DNA from: Myxococcus stipitatus DSM 14675
GTDB lineage: Bacteria > Myxococcota > Myxococcia > Myxococcales > Myxococcaceae
Length of the DNA: 64,000 nt
Assembly (NCBI RefSeq): GCF_000331735.1
Contig: NC_020126.1
Span: 992,001-1,056,000, forward strand
Reading direction: 5' to 3'
Within the stretch, counting starts at the first letter, position 1. Each line of letters starts with the position of its first letter. The notes under the pieces are model-generated. The model saw only the letters and a program-made list of their open reading frames with translations. It was not told the origin of the DNA and ran no database searches. Positions 1 to 7,470 of this stretch are shown piece after piece. The position numbers were made by a program, and so were the translations under genes.

Positions 1-2
1 AT

Positions 3-317
3 GGCGAACGGCTGCGCATCGACGCGCTGGCGCGCCGGGCGGGGATATCCGCGGCGCAGTTCGAGCGACGCATGCGGCGCATCTTCCAGCTGTCCGCCGG
101 GCAGTTCATCATGAAGACGCGCATCGACGCGGCGGCGGAGCGACTGGTGGAGGACGCACAGCCCATCGCGGCCATCGCCCTGGCGGTGGGCTTCTGTGAC
201 CAGAGTGCGCTGTCGCGACAGTTCAAGCAGGTGACAGGGTTGAGTCCCCGTCAGTACAGACAGCTCGTCCTGGAGACCCCGGGTCCGCTGGCCACTCGAC
301 GGAAGCGGGCGGGTTGA
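3..317 (+). CDS. AraC-family transcriptional regulator, C-terminal part (5' end outside window)
   Basis: The reading frame is already open at the window edge, so only the last ~104 residues are present. They form the two helix-turn-helix halves of an AraC/XylS DNA-binding domain: an N-terminal half (ARRAGISAAQFERRMRR) and the second half with AIALAVGFCDQSALSRQFKQ followed by the family signature GLSPRQYR near the end. The second half is the most conserved part of the family. The effector-binding domain lies upstream, so the ligand cannot be guessed. The gene ends with a short basic tail. The next gene starts about 50 bases later on the same strand but is unrelated in type. Confidence 0.9.
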   Translation, partial: GERLRIDALARRAGISAAQFERRMRRIFQLSAGQFIMKTRIDAAAERLVEDAQPIAAIALAVGFCDQSALSRQFKQVTGLSPRQYRQLVLETPGPLATRRKRAG

Positions 318-369
318 AAGGAGGGGGTCCTCCCCAACGCCTCGCGGATGTGGTGCGCTCTCCGGGTCC

Positions 370-987
370 ATGAGAGCGACCTCCCTTCCCATTCCTCCCG
401 TGGTGTTCCACGTCCTGGCGCTGGTGTTCTTTGGCGGCTGTGCGGCGTGGCTCGTCCAGGAATCGCAGATGTTGGGAGGCCGCCGAGGGTGGATGGCGGT
501 GGCCGTCGCGGTGGCCTCGGTGGGGGCCGCGCTCCTGTCGCTTTCGACGTTGGTGGCGCTCCTGCGGGCTCGGGCCCTGGTGGTGTTGGGTATCCGGGCG
601 CCGGTGGGGGCCTATCTCCAAGCGCTCGCGGTGGTGGGGTTGCTCGTGCTCCTGGGCGTGCACCTGGTGTACTCGGGGACGCGGCCCGCGCTGGGCAGCT
701 TCTGTCTGGGGTTGGCGGTGTGGCTGGGGGCGCTGGGCCTGCACCTGGTGCCCGGGCTGTATCTCGCGCAGGACGGTTTCATCGACCTGTTGGGCAGGCG
801 CACGCGCTTCTCGGAGCTGGAGTGGTTCTCGCTCCAGAAGGGCGAAGGTGCGCCGCCGCGCCTGGTGCTCCAGGTGGGACGGGGCACGAGCCTGCGGCTG
901 GAGGCGCGGCTGACGCAGGACGCGGTGGAGGGGGTGAAGGGGCGGCTCATCCAGGCGGGACTGTCCGCCAGGACGCAGGGGCGCTGA
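370..987 (+). CDS. Four-helix membrane protein of unknown function
   Basis: A 205-residue protein with four predicted membrane segments (about residues 9-28, 41-65, 81-103 and 108-130) and a soluble C-terminal tail of ~75 residues. The tail (DGFIDLLGRRTRFSELEWFSL onwards) has the alternating pattern of a small beta domain such as the bacterial PH/YcxB-like fold, but this is only an impression. No catalytic motif is seen. The ribosome-binding site before this ATG is weak; no better in-frame start removes less of the first helix. The gene converges with the minus-strand gene three bases downstream, leaving no room for a separate terminator. Function unknown. Confidence 0.75.
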   Translation: MRATSLPIPPVVFHVLALVFFGGCAAWLVQESQMLGGRRGWMAVAVAVASVGAALLSLSTLVALLRARALVVLGIRAPVGAYLQALAVVGLLVLLGVHLVYSGTRPALGSFCLGLAVWLGALGLHLVPGLYLAQDGFIDLLGRRTRFSELEWFSLQKGEGAPPRLVLQVGRGTSLRLEARLTQDAVEGVKGRLIQAGLSARTQGR

Positions 988-990
988 GCG

Positions 991-1557
991 CTACTTCTCC
1001 TTCCACGGGTCTCCGCCCACGCCGAAGGCGACGAGGTGGAAGGGGTCCTCTCCGCTCAGGTTCACCAGCCCGAGTCCCGGCACGGCGGCGGACCACTCCG
1101 CGGTGGTGCCTCCTGGGAAGGAGTACTCCATCACCTCCAGGACCTTTCCCGAGACTGTCACTGTCTTCTTCTGGAGGAAGCGCCCCTGTCGTCGGGTGGA
1201 TGTCTCGTCCTGGAACGGACGGGAGGTGTCGCGAGGCTTCTCGCCTGGGAGCGTTGCGCGCACCAGCAGGAGACTGCTGGCGCTGAAACGTTCGCCCTCG
1301 ACGAGGAATTGGATGGAGGTGCGCCCCAGGGAGGGAACCTCCACCACCAGGTCGAACCATCGGCCGCGCTTGCCTTGGTGGCGTCCGGGTGCGCCCACCT
1401 TGATGATGAAGCGCGCGGGGCCGTCCGAGGAGACCGCCTCATAGCGGGCCCAGCCTCCCTCGCGCACCACGAGGGGCAGCTCGGGCAGCCCTTGCGGCGA
1501 GGCCACCTGGGATTGCAGCAACAAGGCAAGCAGCGAGAGCAGGGCGGTTCCCATCAT
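991..1557 (-). CDS. Exported protein, related to the divergent lipoprotein beside it
   Basis: A 188-residue protein with an N-terminal signal peptide (about residues 1-20, rich in Leu). The start is a double ATG preceded by AAGGA at good distance; longer frames upstream run into the divergent promoter. The mature part is beta-rich, with a WARYE segment near the N-terminus and PGLGLVNLSGEDPFHLVAFG near the C-terminus. Both segments have counterparts in the same order in the lipoprotein gene read in the opposite direction 59 bases away (WVEYD and PLLGVTSIRDPEATWTLVAT). I infer that the two belong to one family of periplasmic or outer-membrane-associated proteins. Function unknown. Confidence 0.75.
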   Translation of the reverse strand: MMGTALLSLLALLLQSQVASPQGLPELPLVVREGGWARYEAVSSDGPARFIIKVGAPGRHQGKRGRWFDLVVEVPSLGRTSIQFLVEGERFSASSLLLVRATLPGEKPRDTSRPFQDETSTRRQGRFLQKKTVTVSGKVLEVMEYSFPGGTTAEWSAAVPGLGLVNLSGEDPFHLVAFGVGGDPWKEK

Positions 1558-1616
1558 CGTCGTCCTTTTCGTGGAGGGCTTCGGCAAACCCAGACATGCC
1601 CTGATAGGATTGCGCC

Positions 1617-2393
1617 ATGCCCCGCCTCTCCACCGTCCTGGGTGTGTCGTTCCTGCTGGCCGCCGCATGCACCGACTCGCGGCGTGGTGAGAAGGACGCG
1701 GGCGCCGAGCTCGGCCTGGTTCCGCTGCCGCCTGTCGCGCCGCCCGACACCTCGCGCGCCGTCGAGGAAGACGCGGGGACGCTGGCGCCAGATGCACCTG
1801 TCGTCGTGGACCCGTCCCGACTTCAGGAGGCTCGGGCGCTGATTCCCGCGCCGCTGCTGTATGGCGAGTGGCGCCCTGTCGTGGGCACCTGGGTGGAATA
1901 CGATGTCATCCAGCACGAGCACCTGGCGCGCCTGCGGGTGGCGCTGGTGGGCGAGTCGAAGCGGCGGGATGGCACGACGCTGTACCAACTGGAAATCGAG
2001 CACGACAAGGGGTCGGGCGCCTTGGTGGTGCTGTGGCTGCGGGGTGGCGCGCGTCCGTTCATCGAGCGGCTCGCGGTCACCGCGCCGGACTACACGCCGC
2101 TCTCCATTCCGGTGGACCTTCACGTCGACCAGCCCGAGCTGAGAGGCACTCTTCGCGAGGAGAAGGACCTCGAGGTGAGTCATGGCCTGTTCCCGGGCAA
2201 GGTCCACAGGCGCACCTTCCAGCGGGAGACGAACTCGCCCGTGGTCGTGACGAGCACGGAGCGAGCACCCCTGTTGGGCGTGACGTCCATCCGAGACCCG
2301 GAGGCGACGTGGACGCTCGTCGCGACGGGCACGGGGGCGAAGCCGTCGCTGGACAAGGTCCCCATCGCTGTTCCTCGCGTGCCTGGGCAGTAG
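1617..2393 (+). CDS. Lipoprotein of unknown function
   Basis: A 258-residue protein whose N-terminus is a lipoprotein signal ending in the lipobox LAAAC (Cys18), followed by an acidic, low-complexity linker (about residues 19-60) and a beta-rich domain. The motif VVGTWVEYDV and the C-terminal segment near PLLGVTSIRDPEATWTLVAT parallel the divergently transcribed neighbour. Both genes probably use the 59-base gap as a shared promoter region. Two related envelope proteins read outward from one control region suggests co-regulation, but the role is unknown. Confidence 0.8.
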   Translation: MPRLSTVLGVSFLLAAACTDSRRGEKDAGAELGLVPLPPVAPPDTSRAVEEDAGTLAPDAPVVVDPSRLQEARALIPAPLLYGEWRPVVGTWVEYDVIQHEHLARLRVALVGESKRRDGTTLYQLEIEHDKGSGALVVLWLRGGARPFIERLAVTAPDYTPLSIPVDLHVDQPELRGTLREEKDLEVSHGLFPGKVHRRTFQRETNSPVVVTSTERAPLLGVTSIRDPEATWTLVATGTGAKPSLDKVPIAVPRVPGQ

Positions 2394-2399
2394 CGACGC

Positions 2400-2600
2400 C
2401 TAGCCCAGCGGATAGCCGAGCACGACGTAGAAGCCGCGCACGTAGATGGTGTACGCGGCGAACATGTCCGGCGCGAAGGTGGCGATGCCCATCGTCGCGA
2501 GGAGGAGCGCGGCCATCAGCAAGGTCAGCTCCGTCAGGGCCTGTCCTCGCGTCCGGGGTCGACGCAGCCAGCGAGAGGCAGAAGTCAGCCAGCCATTCAT
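2400..2600 (-). CDS. Small pseudopilin-like protein (Flp/TadE-type N-terminus)
   Basis: A 66-residue protein with a basic N-terminus, then RGQALTEL immediately before one hydrophobic helix (about residues 24-42). This is the class-III prepilin arrangement: a short positive leader, a Gly-x-x-x-x-Glu processing context (Glu24) and a helix. Length is typical of Flp-type subunits. Its ATG overlaps the stop codon of the gene before it (ATGA), so it is the last gene of the five-gene minus-strand operon. No prepilin peptidase is in the window, so cleavage is inferred. Confidence 0.7.
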   Translation of the reverse strand: MNGWLTSASRWLRRPRTRGQALTELTLLMAALLLATMGIATFAPDMFAAYTIYVRGFYVVLGYPLG

Positions 2601-3451
2601 GGTCCACGCTCCTGGGCCGCGTCGACGTACTCGATGACCCCGGTGACGAGTGTCTCCGGTGCCTCCGAGTGCGTCATGGGAGAGAGGGAGAGCGAGATGC
2701 GCTCCCCGGGTTTCTGGAAGTCGAGCAACTCCACGCCCTGGGGCTCGGTGCGCGAGTCCTGCTCGACGTAGCCGCGCTGTTGGAACTGCCGACGGTAGAA
2801 GCTCGCGAGCGAGGCGGGCGTGCCCTGGGCCACCTCGGTGACGGTGGTGTTGCCCAGCGTGGGGCCGGGGTTGCGGTCCTCGATGTGCATCATCGTCGTG
2901 GCGCCGGGGGCTCGTGGCAGCACGGTGGGCGCCTCGGCCTTCAGGTGCATGCCCTCCGGGGTGTCGATGATGGAGGGGAAGACCTGGGTGCGCTGCGGGG
3001 TGCCGCCGACGCCCACGGTGGTGACGGCGATGAGCGCGCCTCGCTTCGCGTCGTAGTAGCTGATGGCGCCACCGCCCGCGCCGTCCGGCTCCGTGGCCGT
3101 GCGGTGGCCTTGTCGGTGGAACTCGCGGGCGTAGAACTCCATCACGGCTCCGGGCGCGTCCGTCGTCTCGAAGTACGCCATCTCCGTGGGGTTGCCGTTG
3201 GCCTCCAGCCGTCCCATGGGAATCGTCTTCGCGCGCGGATAGACGGGGATGAGGCCCAGGAAGCGCTTCGACATGGGCTCCGCGCTCGCGGGCGGAGCGA
3301 GGAGGGTGCCCGTCGCGGGAGGCGGCTTGGGGGGCGTGGGAGGCTCAGGGGGTGGCTCGCGGAGCGTGGCCGCGCTGGCCACGAGCAGCAGCACACCGCC
3401 CACGCCCAGGACGCGTGTCACGGCGCCTGTCCGGTCCTTCAGCCGCTTCAT
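2597..3451 (-). CDS. Membrane-anchored protein with an internally duplicated module
   Basis: A 284-residue protein with one N-terminal membrane segment (about residues 12-29), a proline-rich linker (31-58) and two similar modules. Module A is near residues 68-150 (IPVYPRAKTIPM ... MEFYAREFHRQG) and module B near 176-258 (PTVLPRAPGATTM ... ASFYRRQFQQRG). Each has a proline start, a FY..(E/Q)F...G helix and a following beta stretch. The start codon shares one base with the stop of the upstream pseudopilin gene (TGATG), and the stop overlaps the next start. This indicates translational coupling. Role unknown; position suggests an envelope partner of the pilin-like proteins. Confidence 0.75.
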   Translation of the reverse strand: MKRLKDRTGAVTRVLGVGGVLLLVASAATLREPPPEPPTPPKPPPATGTLLAPPASAEPMSKRFLGLIPVYPRAKTIPMGRLEANGNPTEMAYFETTDAPGAVMEFYAREFHRQGHRTATEPDGAGGGAISYYDAKRGALIAVTTVGVGGTPQRTQVFPSIIDTPEGMHLKAEAPTVLPRAPGATTMMHIEDRNPGPTLGNTTVTEVAQGTPASLASFYRRQFQQRGYVEQDSRTEPQGVELLDFQKPGERISLSLSPMTHSEAPETLVTGVIEYVDAAQERGP

Positions 3452-4641
3452 CACTTGTCCTGGCCGTGGTCCAGCCCCCGGCCCTCCGAGCACGCGAAGT
3501 CGCCATAGGTGAAGTAGTCCTCGCCCTTGTTCTTGGAGAGGGCGTACTCGGACTCCGGCAGCTTGGATTGCGTCGCGCCTTGGAAGAAGTCGCCTCGGCA
3601 GTTGTAGGCGCGCATGGGCCAGTTGAAGTGCCCCTTCTCCGACGAGGCCCTGAGCCCGCGCTTCTCCTTGATGACGTCCGGCTCGCAGCTGTCGTAGCAG
3701 GCGCGCTTGTCGTTCTTCCAATAGGCGGCGAGCAGCCTGTCTCCCGGGACGGTGCGGGTGTCGTTGCGTCTGCGGTTGCGGTCGCGCTCCTCCCACACGG
3801 CCTTGTACTCGCCTGGGTCGGTCACCTTCCGGATGAGGACCGAGTCGCGCAGGTAGTCGGACTTCAGGGGGAAGTCCAAGCCGAGCACGGAGAGCACGGC
3901 GCCCACCGCGTCCAGCACGCCGCCCTCCGAGACCAGGCCCGCATAGGCAATCTTCTTCACGCGCGCATGGGTGAGTTCCTGGACGCGTGGATACGTGTTG
4001 CCGGGCGCATCTCCGGGGCCCCAGGTCCGCCACGTGTCGTGGACCAGGAAGAAGGACTCGCGAAGGCGCAGGTCGAGGCGGTCATCGTCGAGGCCGCTGG
4101 CGAGGAAGGCGAGCTGCGAGGGGATGATGCCGTTCTCGATGTGGACCTCCACCTGCGCCTGGACCGCGCCCTTCTTCGGGTCCAGGCCCATGGCCTTCGC
4201 CACCAGGCCCGCGGTGGAGCCCAGCGCGCCCAGCACCTTGCCCAGCACCGCCTGCACGCCACCGCTGCTGCCACGCTCCGAGAGGGACTCGGTCTGGAGC
4301 GGGGCGTCGGTGTCCTGGGCGCTCACCGTGAGGGTGAGGCGGTTCTTGTAGCCCAGCCCCGACGGCAGGCGCCCCGTCCTGGTGGCGCCGTCCAGGTCCT
4401 GATAGCGCTCCTGGGCCTCGGTGGCGATGCGGTTCACATCCGACCGCACGGTGCGCTCGAAGGCGACGTAGCGCGCGAGCTCCGCGGCCTTGAGGCGCAC
4501 GTGCTGCACCTCCCAGAAGTACTGGGCCCCCAGGACGAGCAGAATCATGACGGGCGCCAGGATGGCGAACTCCGTGGTCGCCGCTCCTCGCGGGTGCCCG
4601 CGCGTGCGGCCTCGCTGCTTCACGACGTCTCGAGTCGCCAT
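3451..4641 (-). CDS. TadE/TadG-type pseudopilin-like protein, long form
   Basis: A 396-residue protein. After a basic leader comes RGAATTEFAILAPVMILL, the classic TadE prepilin-like start with Glu24 at the head of a membrane helix, followed by a long extracytoplasmic domain with no family I recognise. I chose the ATG with GGAG six bases upstream; an ATG four codons earlier overlaps the previous stop (TGATG) and is also possible. TadE proteins are usually ~150-200 residues, so the large C-terminal region is unusual. It is the third gene of the operon and probably an accessory surface or pilus component. Confidence 0.75.
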   Translation of the reverse strand: MATRDVVKQRGRTRGHPRGAATTEFAILAPVMILLVLGAQYFWEVQHVRLKAAELARYVAFERTVRSDVNRIATEAQERYQDLDGATRTGRLPSGLGYKNRLTLTVSAQDTDAPLQTESLSERGSSGGVQAVLGKVLGALGSTAGLVAKAMGLDPKKGAVQAQVEVHIENGIIPSQLAFLASGLDDDRLDLRLRESFFLVHDTWRTWGPGDAPGNTYPRVQELTHARVKKIAYAGLVSEGGVLDAVGAVLSVLGLDFPLKSDYLRDSVLIRKVTDPGEYKAVWEERDRNRRRNDTRTVPGDRLLAAYWKNDKRACYDSCEPDVIKEKRGLRASSEKGHFNWPMRAYNCRGDFFQGATQSKLPESEYALSKNKGEDYFTYGDFACSEGRGLDHGQDK

Positions 4642-4652
4642 GGCCAGCTCCA

Positions 4653-6278
4653 TCAGTAGTTGAGGGCGTCGGCGAAGTCCGACTGCGCGGTGTGCAGCCC
4701 GGGAATCACGTTGCGCAGCGCCTGCTCCTCCCAGTGGGTCTTCGCGGGGGCGAGGCGGGCGGTCCACAGCGGGTTGAAGAAGTTGGGCTCCTCCTGCCAG
4801 TCGCCGGGGCGGTGGTAGATGGCGCGGCCCACCGAGAGGGCCATCATGCCGCCGGTCTGTTCGCGGAAGTTCTCGGCCCGCTTGCCGTTGCCGCCCGCCA
4901 GCGCCCAGGTGATGTCCAGGAACCCGCCTCGGACGTTCGTGCTCGCGTCATCGAGCTTGCCGGAGCGGGAGTCGGTCATGAAGCCGTCGCCGCCCCGCAG
5001 GTTCTCCAGGTGGAAGGGCTGCTTCGGGCTTCCCGCCCCCTGGGGAATCATGTCCTTGGACAACACGGTGACGTTGCACGGGTAGCTGAAGTGGTTGTGC
5101 CACGGGTCGACGAAGCTCGTGTCCGCCGTGAAGAAGGGCGTGAGGCCCATCCACTGATGGTGGTCGTTCGTCTTGCGGTTGCCGTAGGTCTGGTGGAAGC
5201 CCCCCTGGTTGTCCGCGGCGGCGCGGAAGTTGACGTTGAGGATGTCCTTCCAGCCCTTGTTCGGAAACAGGGGGTTGTACGAGAGCGTGAACTGGATGCG
5301 GATGTCGTCGGAGGCGTAGAGCTGGTCCCGGCGGTTGTCCTCGAAGTCCTCGTCGAAGCTCTTGACCTGGCTGTCCGCCACCTTGTTGATCTTGATTCCA
5401 GGCAGGTACGGGACGGTGATTCCCAGCGACCACTTGCGGCCGATGAGGAGGAGGTTCTTGCCGACGGCGGTCCACTCGCGCCGCGCGCCGTTGACCAGGT
5501 TGCCCATCAGCAGCCGGTACTTGGCCATGTCGGGGTCGGACAGCTTGTTCTTGTTCTTGTTCAGCAGATGGGCGCGCTTGGTGAGGCCCGTCGGGTCCAG
5601 CAGGTCGAAGCTCTCGGCGCGGCTCGAGGGGCCATCGTCGATGACGTGCAGGAAGTTCTTCATGTTGGCGGCGTTGAGGCTGGGCTTGCCGCGCAACACA
5701 TCGAGCGGCGCCCCCTTGCTCATGGAGGCCCCGGGTTTCGCGCGAGGGTCCGTGCCCCGGAGCGTGTCCGCGCTGGCCGTCAGCATCAGGTCCTTCAGCG
5801 TCCCCAGCATCATGGCTTCTTGTGCGAGCCAGAGCGCCAGGTTGAGGAGCGAGAGGAGGGGGATGAGGACCCTGGCCACCCCCTCCACGGCGGCCTTCCA
5901 GGCTTTGATGACCTGTCTGACGGCCGCGAAGACGGCGCCGATGCCAGGGATGTACTGCGCGACGGACGCAATCTTCCCGATGGTCATGTCCAGGTACAGG
6001 GCATGGCTCACGTACGACATGAAGGTGAGCATGGCCGAGTAATGAACGACCATCGCGCGGTTGGTGTAGGCCAGGAAGTTGTAGGCCCGGGCCTCCTTCA
6101 CGGCGAGGGAGTACGCCTGCGCGTCGGCGGCGTCCTGGAGCTTTATCTTCTCGTAGACGCCATGGCCGATGCTGACCGAGGCCATCACGGTGACGGCGAG
6201 CACGAGCATGGCCACCGCGCCGATGACCAGGGCCTGGCCTCGCTCGTCCCGACGCAGCCTTCGCAGCAGAGAAAACAT
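4653..6278 (-). CDS. TadG-like membrane protein of the pseudopilin operon
   Basis: A 541-residue protein starting with a basic leader and ERGQALVIGAVAMLVLAV, the Tad-type GQA motif ahead of a single helix (about residues 16-36), but with no Glu at the usual place. Next comes a KLQDAADAQAYS segment, matching the LQ.AADAAALA region just after the helix in TadG/DUF2134-type proteins. Further hydrophobic stretches lie at about residues 90-140. The ATG is chosen because GGAGG sits six bases before it; a GTG two codons upstream would leave no spacing. It follows the first gene of the operon by 25 bases. Confidence 0.75.
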   Translation of the reverse strand: MFSLLRRLRRDERGQALVIGAVAMLVLAVTVMASVSIGHGVYEKIKLQDAADAQAYSLAVKEARAYNFLAYTNRAMVVHYSAMLTFMSYVSHALYLDMTIGKIASVAQYIPGIGAVFAAVRQVIKAWKAAVEGVARVLIPLLSLLNLALWLAQEAMMLGTLKDLMLTASADTLRGTDPRAKPGASMSKGAPLDVLRGKPSLNAANMKNFLHVIDDGPSSRAESFDLLDPTGLTKRAHLLNKNKNKLSDPDMAKYRLLMGNLVNGARREWTAVGKNLLLIGRKWSLGITVPYLPGIKINKVADSQVKSFDEDFEDNRRDQLYASDDIRIQFTLSYNPLFPNKGWKDILNVNFRAAADNQGGFHQTYGNRKTNDHHQWMGLTPFFTADTSFVDPWHNHFSYPCNVTVLSKDMIPQGAGSPKQPFHLENLRGGDGFMTDSRSGKLDDASTNVRGGFLDITWALAGGNGKRAENFREQTGGMMALSVGRAIYHRPGDWQEEPNFFNPLWTARLAPAKTHWEEQALRNVIPGLHTAQSDFADALNY

Positions 6279-6303
6279 GGTCACCCTCCGCGAGCCAGAC
6301 GGC

Positions 6304-7143
6304 TCAGCCGTCGACAGCGCACCGGCCGGGGCCGGTCTCGTCGTTGTTGAAGAGGTTGGACTGCATGCGCATGGACCAGGTGGCGACCAGCGGCATCACA
6401 TAGCGGCGCTTCGTGCCGCCCAGTTGCGCCAGCGAGACGATGCGCGCGTGGTCCGCGTCCTTGCTCCGGCCCTGGTTCTGGAGGTACCGGGTGGCGGACT
6501 CGCCCCCCACGCGCTGGTTCTCGAACTGGAAGCCCTTGAGCTGGTCCAGGTACTCGCGGCCCAGGTAGAAGCTGTGGAGCTGCCAGTTGGCGAAGGGGAT
6601 GCGCAGCTCGTAGAAGTACGTGAGCCGCACGGAGAGCAGGTTGGCGTCGATGACGCGGTCGTCCCGGACGTCGTCGTAGTCAATCTCCCGCGCGCTCATC
6701 TGCGAGCCGTAGGTGCCGAAGAGCTCCTCCAGGTCGCTCTTGCTGGGATTGAGCACGTCCACCCGGAACAGGGGCAGCCCCACGTCCGTGTAGAACGTCT
6801 TCATCAGGCGGGAGGAGAACAGCCGCTGGCTGAACTTCTTGTGCACCTGGACGGCGAAGTCCACGGTGTCCACGCGGCCACTCTGGCCCGGCAGCGGCGG
6901 CAGCGTGGGCAGGAGCGAGGCGAGCGCCGCCTTCTCCATGAGCATGCAGTCGCCGTGGTTGACGATGCCAGCCCGCACGGCCCGATAGGCGCCGTACTCC
7001 GTCATCAGCCGGGCGTTGTGCACCATGCCCAGCTGGATGATGCCGAGCACCATGAAGACCATCATCGGCGCGATGATGGCCGTCTCCACGGCGGCCTGTC
7101 CGGACTGTCCGGAGAAGACTCTGGGTTCGCTGTACGAGTGCAT
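6304..7143 (-). CDS. TadE-type pseudopilin-like protein, first gene of the operon
   Basis: A 279-residue protein with SGQAAVETAIIAPMMVFMVL at the N-terminus: a GQA context, Glu20 and a membrane helix (21-41), as in TadE-like minor pilins. The rest is soluble and unrecognised, and longer than in typical TadE. A GGAGG motif lies just before the chosen ATG. It opens the five-gene minus-strand operon; its promoter must lie in the 327-base gap shared with the histidine kinase gene. No Tad ATPase, secretin or prepilin peptidase is encoded nearby, so the export machinery must come from elsewhere on the chromosome. Confidence 0.78.
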   Translation of the reverse strand: MHSYSEPRVFSGQSGQAAVETAIIAPMMVFMVLGIIQLGMVHNARLMTEYGAYRAVRAGIVNHGDCMLMEKAALASLLPTLPPLPGQSGRVDTVDFAVQVHKKFSQRLFSSRLMKTFYTDVGLPLFRVDVLNPSKSDLEELFGTYGSQMSAREIDYDDVRDDRVIDANLLSVRLTYFYELRIPFANWQLHSFYLGREYLDQLKGFQFENQRVGGESATRYLQNQGRSKDADHARIVSLAQLGGTKRRYVMPLVATWSMRMQSNLFNNDETGPGRCAVDG

Positions 7144-7470
7144 GGCCCTCCTCGGGCACGTCTTGCTGCACCCCCGGCCCTCGCCACCCGCTTGCAAATG
7201 TACCCAGAATCCAAGGACGACCTGGCTGGAATGGAAACGATGCTTGTCATGTGAAGTCGCGACGATTTCCGAAAACGGCAGACAGTGGTTCATGCAACAT
7301 CGTGGCAAGTACGTAAGACCCCTCCCGGGCCTGGAAGGGATTCCAGGCCGCGGCCGACGGGCCCCGGTTCGGAGGGACCCGTCCCAGCGGACGATTGTCA
7401 GATGGTGGAAAGCAGGCCCGGGACGGATGCGTGGGGACGGGAGGAGTGTTGATAGGGTGACGTGCGCTCC
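7144..7470. other. Divergent intergenic region, 327 bases, no gene seen
   Basis: This gap separates the minus-strand pseudopilin operon from the plus-strand histidine kinase and must hold both promoters. It is visibly less GC-rich around 7200-7310 than the coding DNA on either side. I find no convincing sigma-54 or sigma-70 box. The one clear structure is the perfect inverted repeat at 7328-7349 listed separately. Confidence 0.6.
7328..7349. repeat. Perfect inverted repeat, 9-base arms
   Basis: Arms GGCCTGGAA and TTCCAGGCC separated by GGGA. It lies about 120 bases before the kinase start and 185 bases from the pseudopilin start. There is no T-run, so it looks more like a regulator site or an RNA hairpin in a leader than a terminator. 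Confidence 0.5.
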
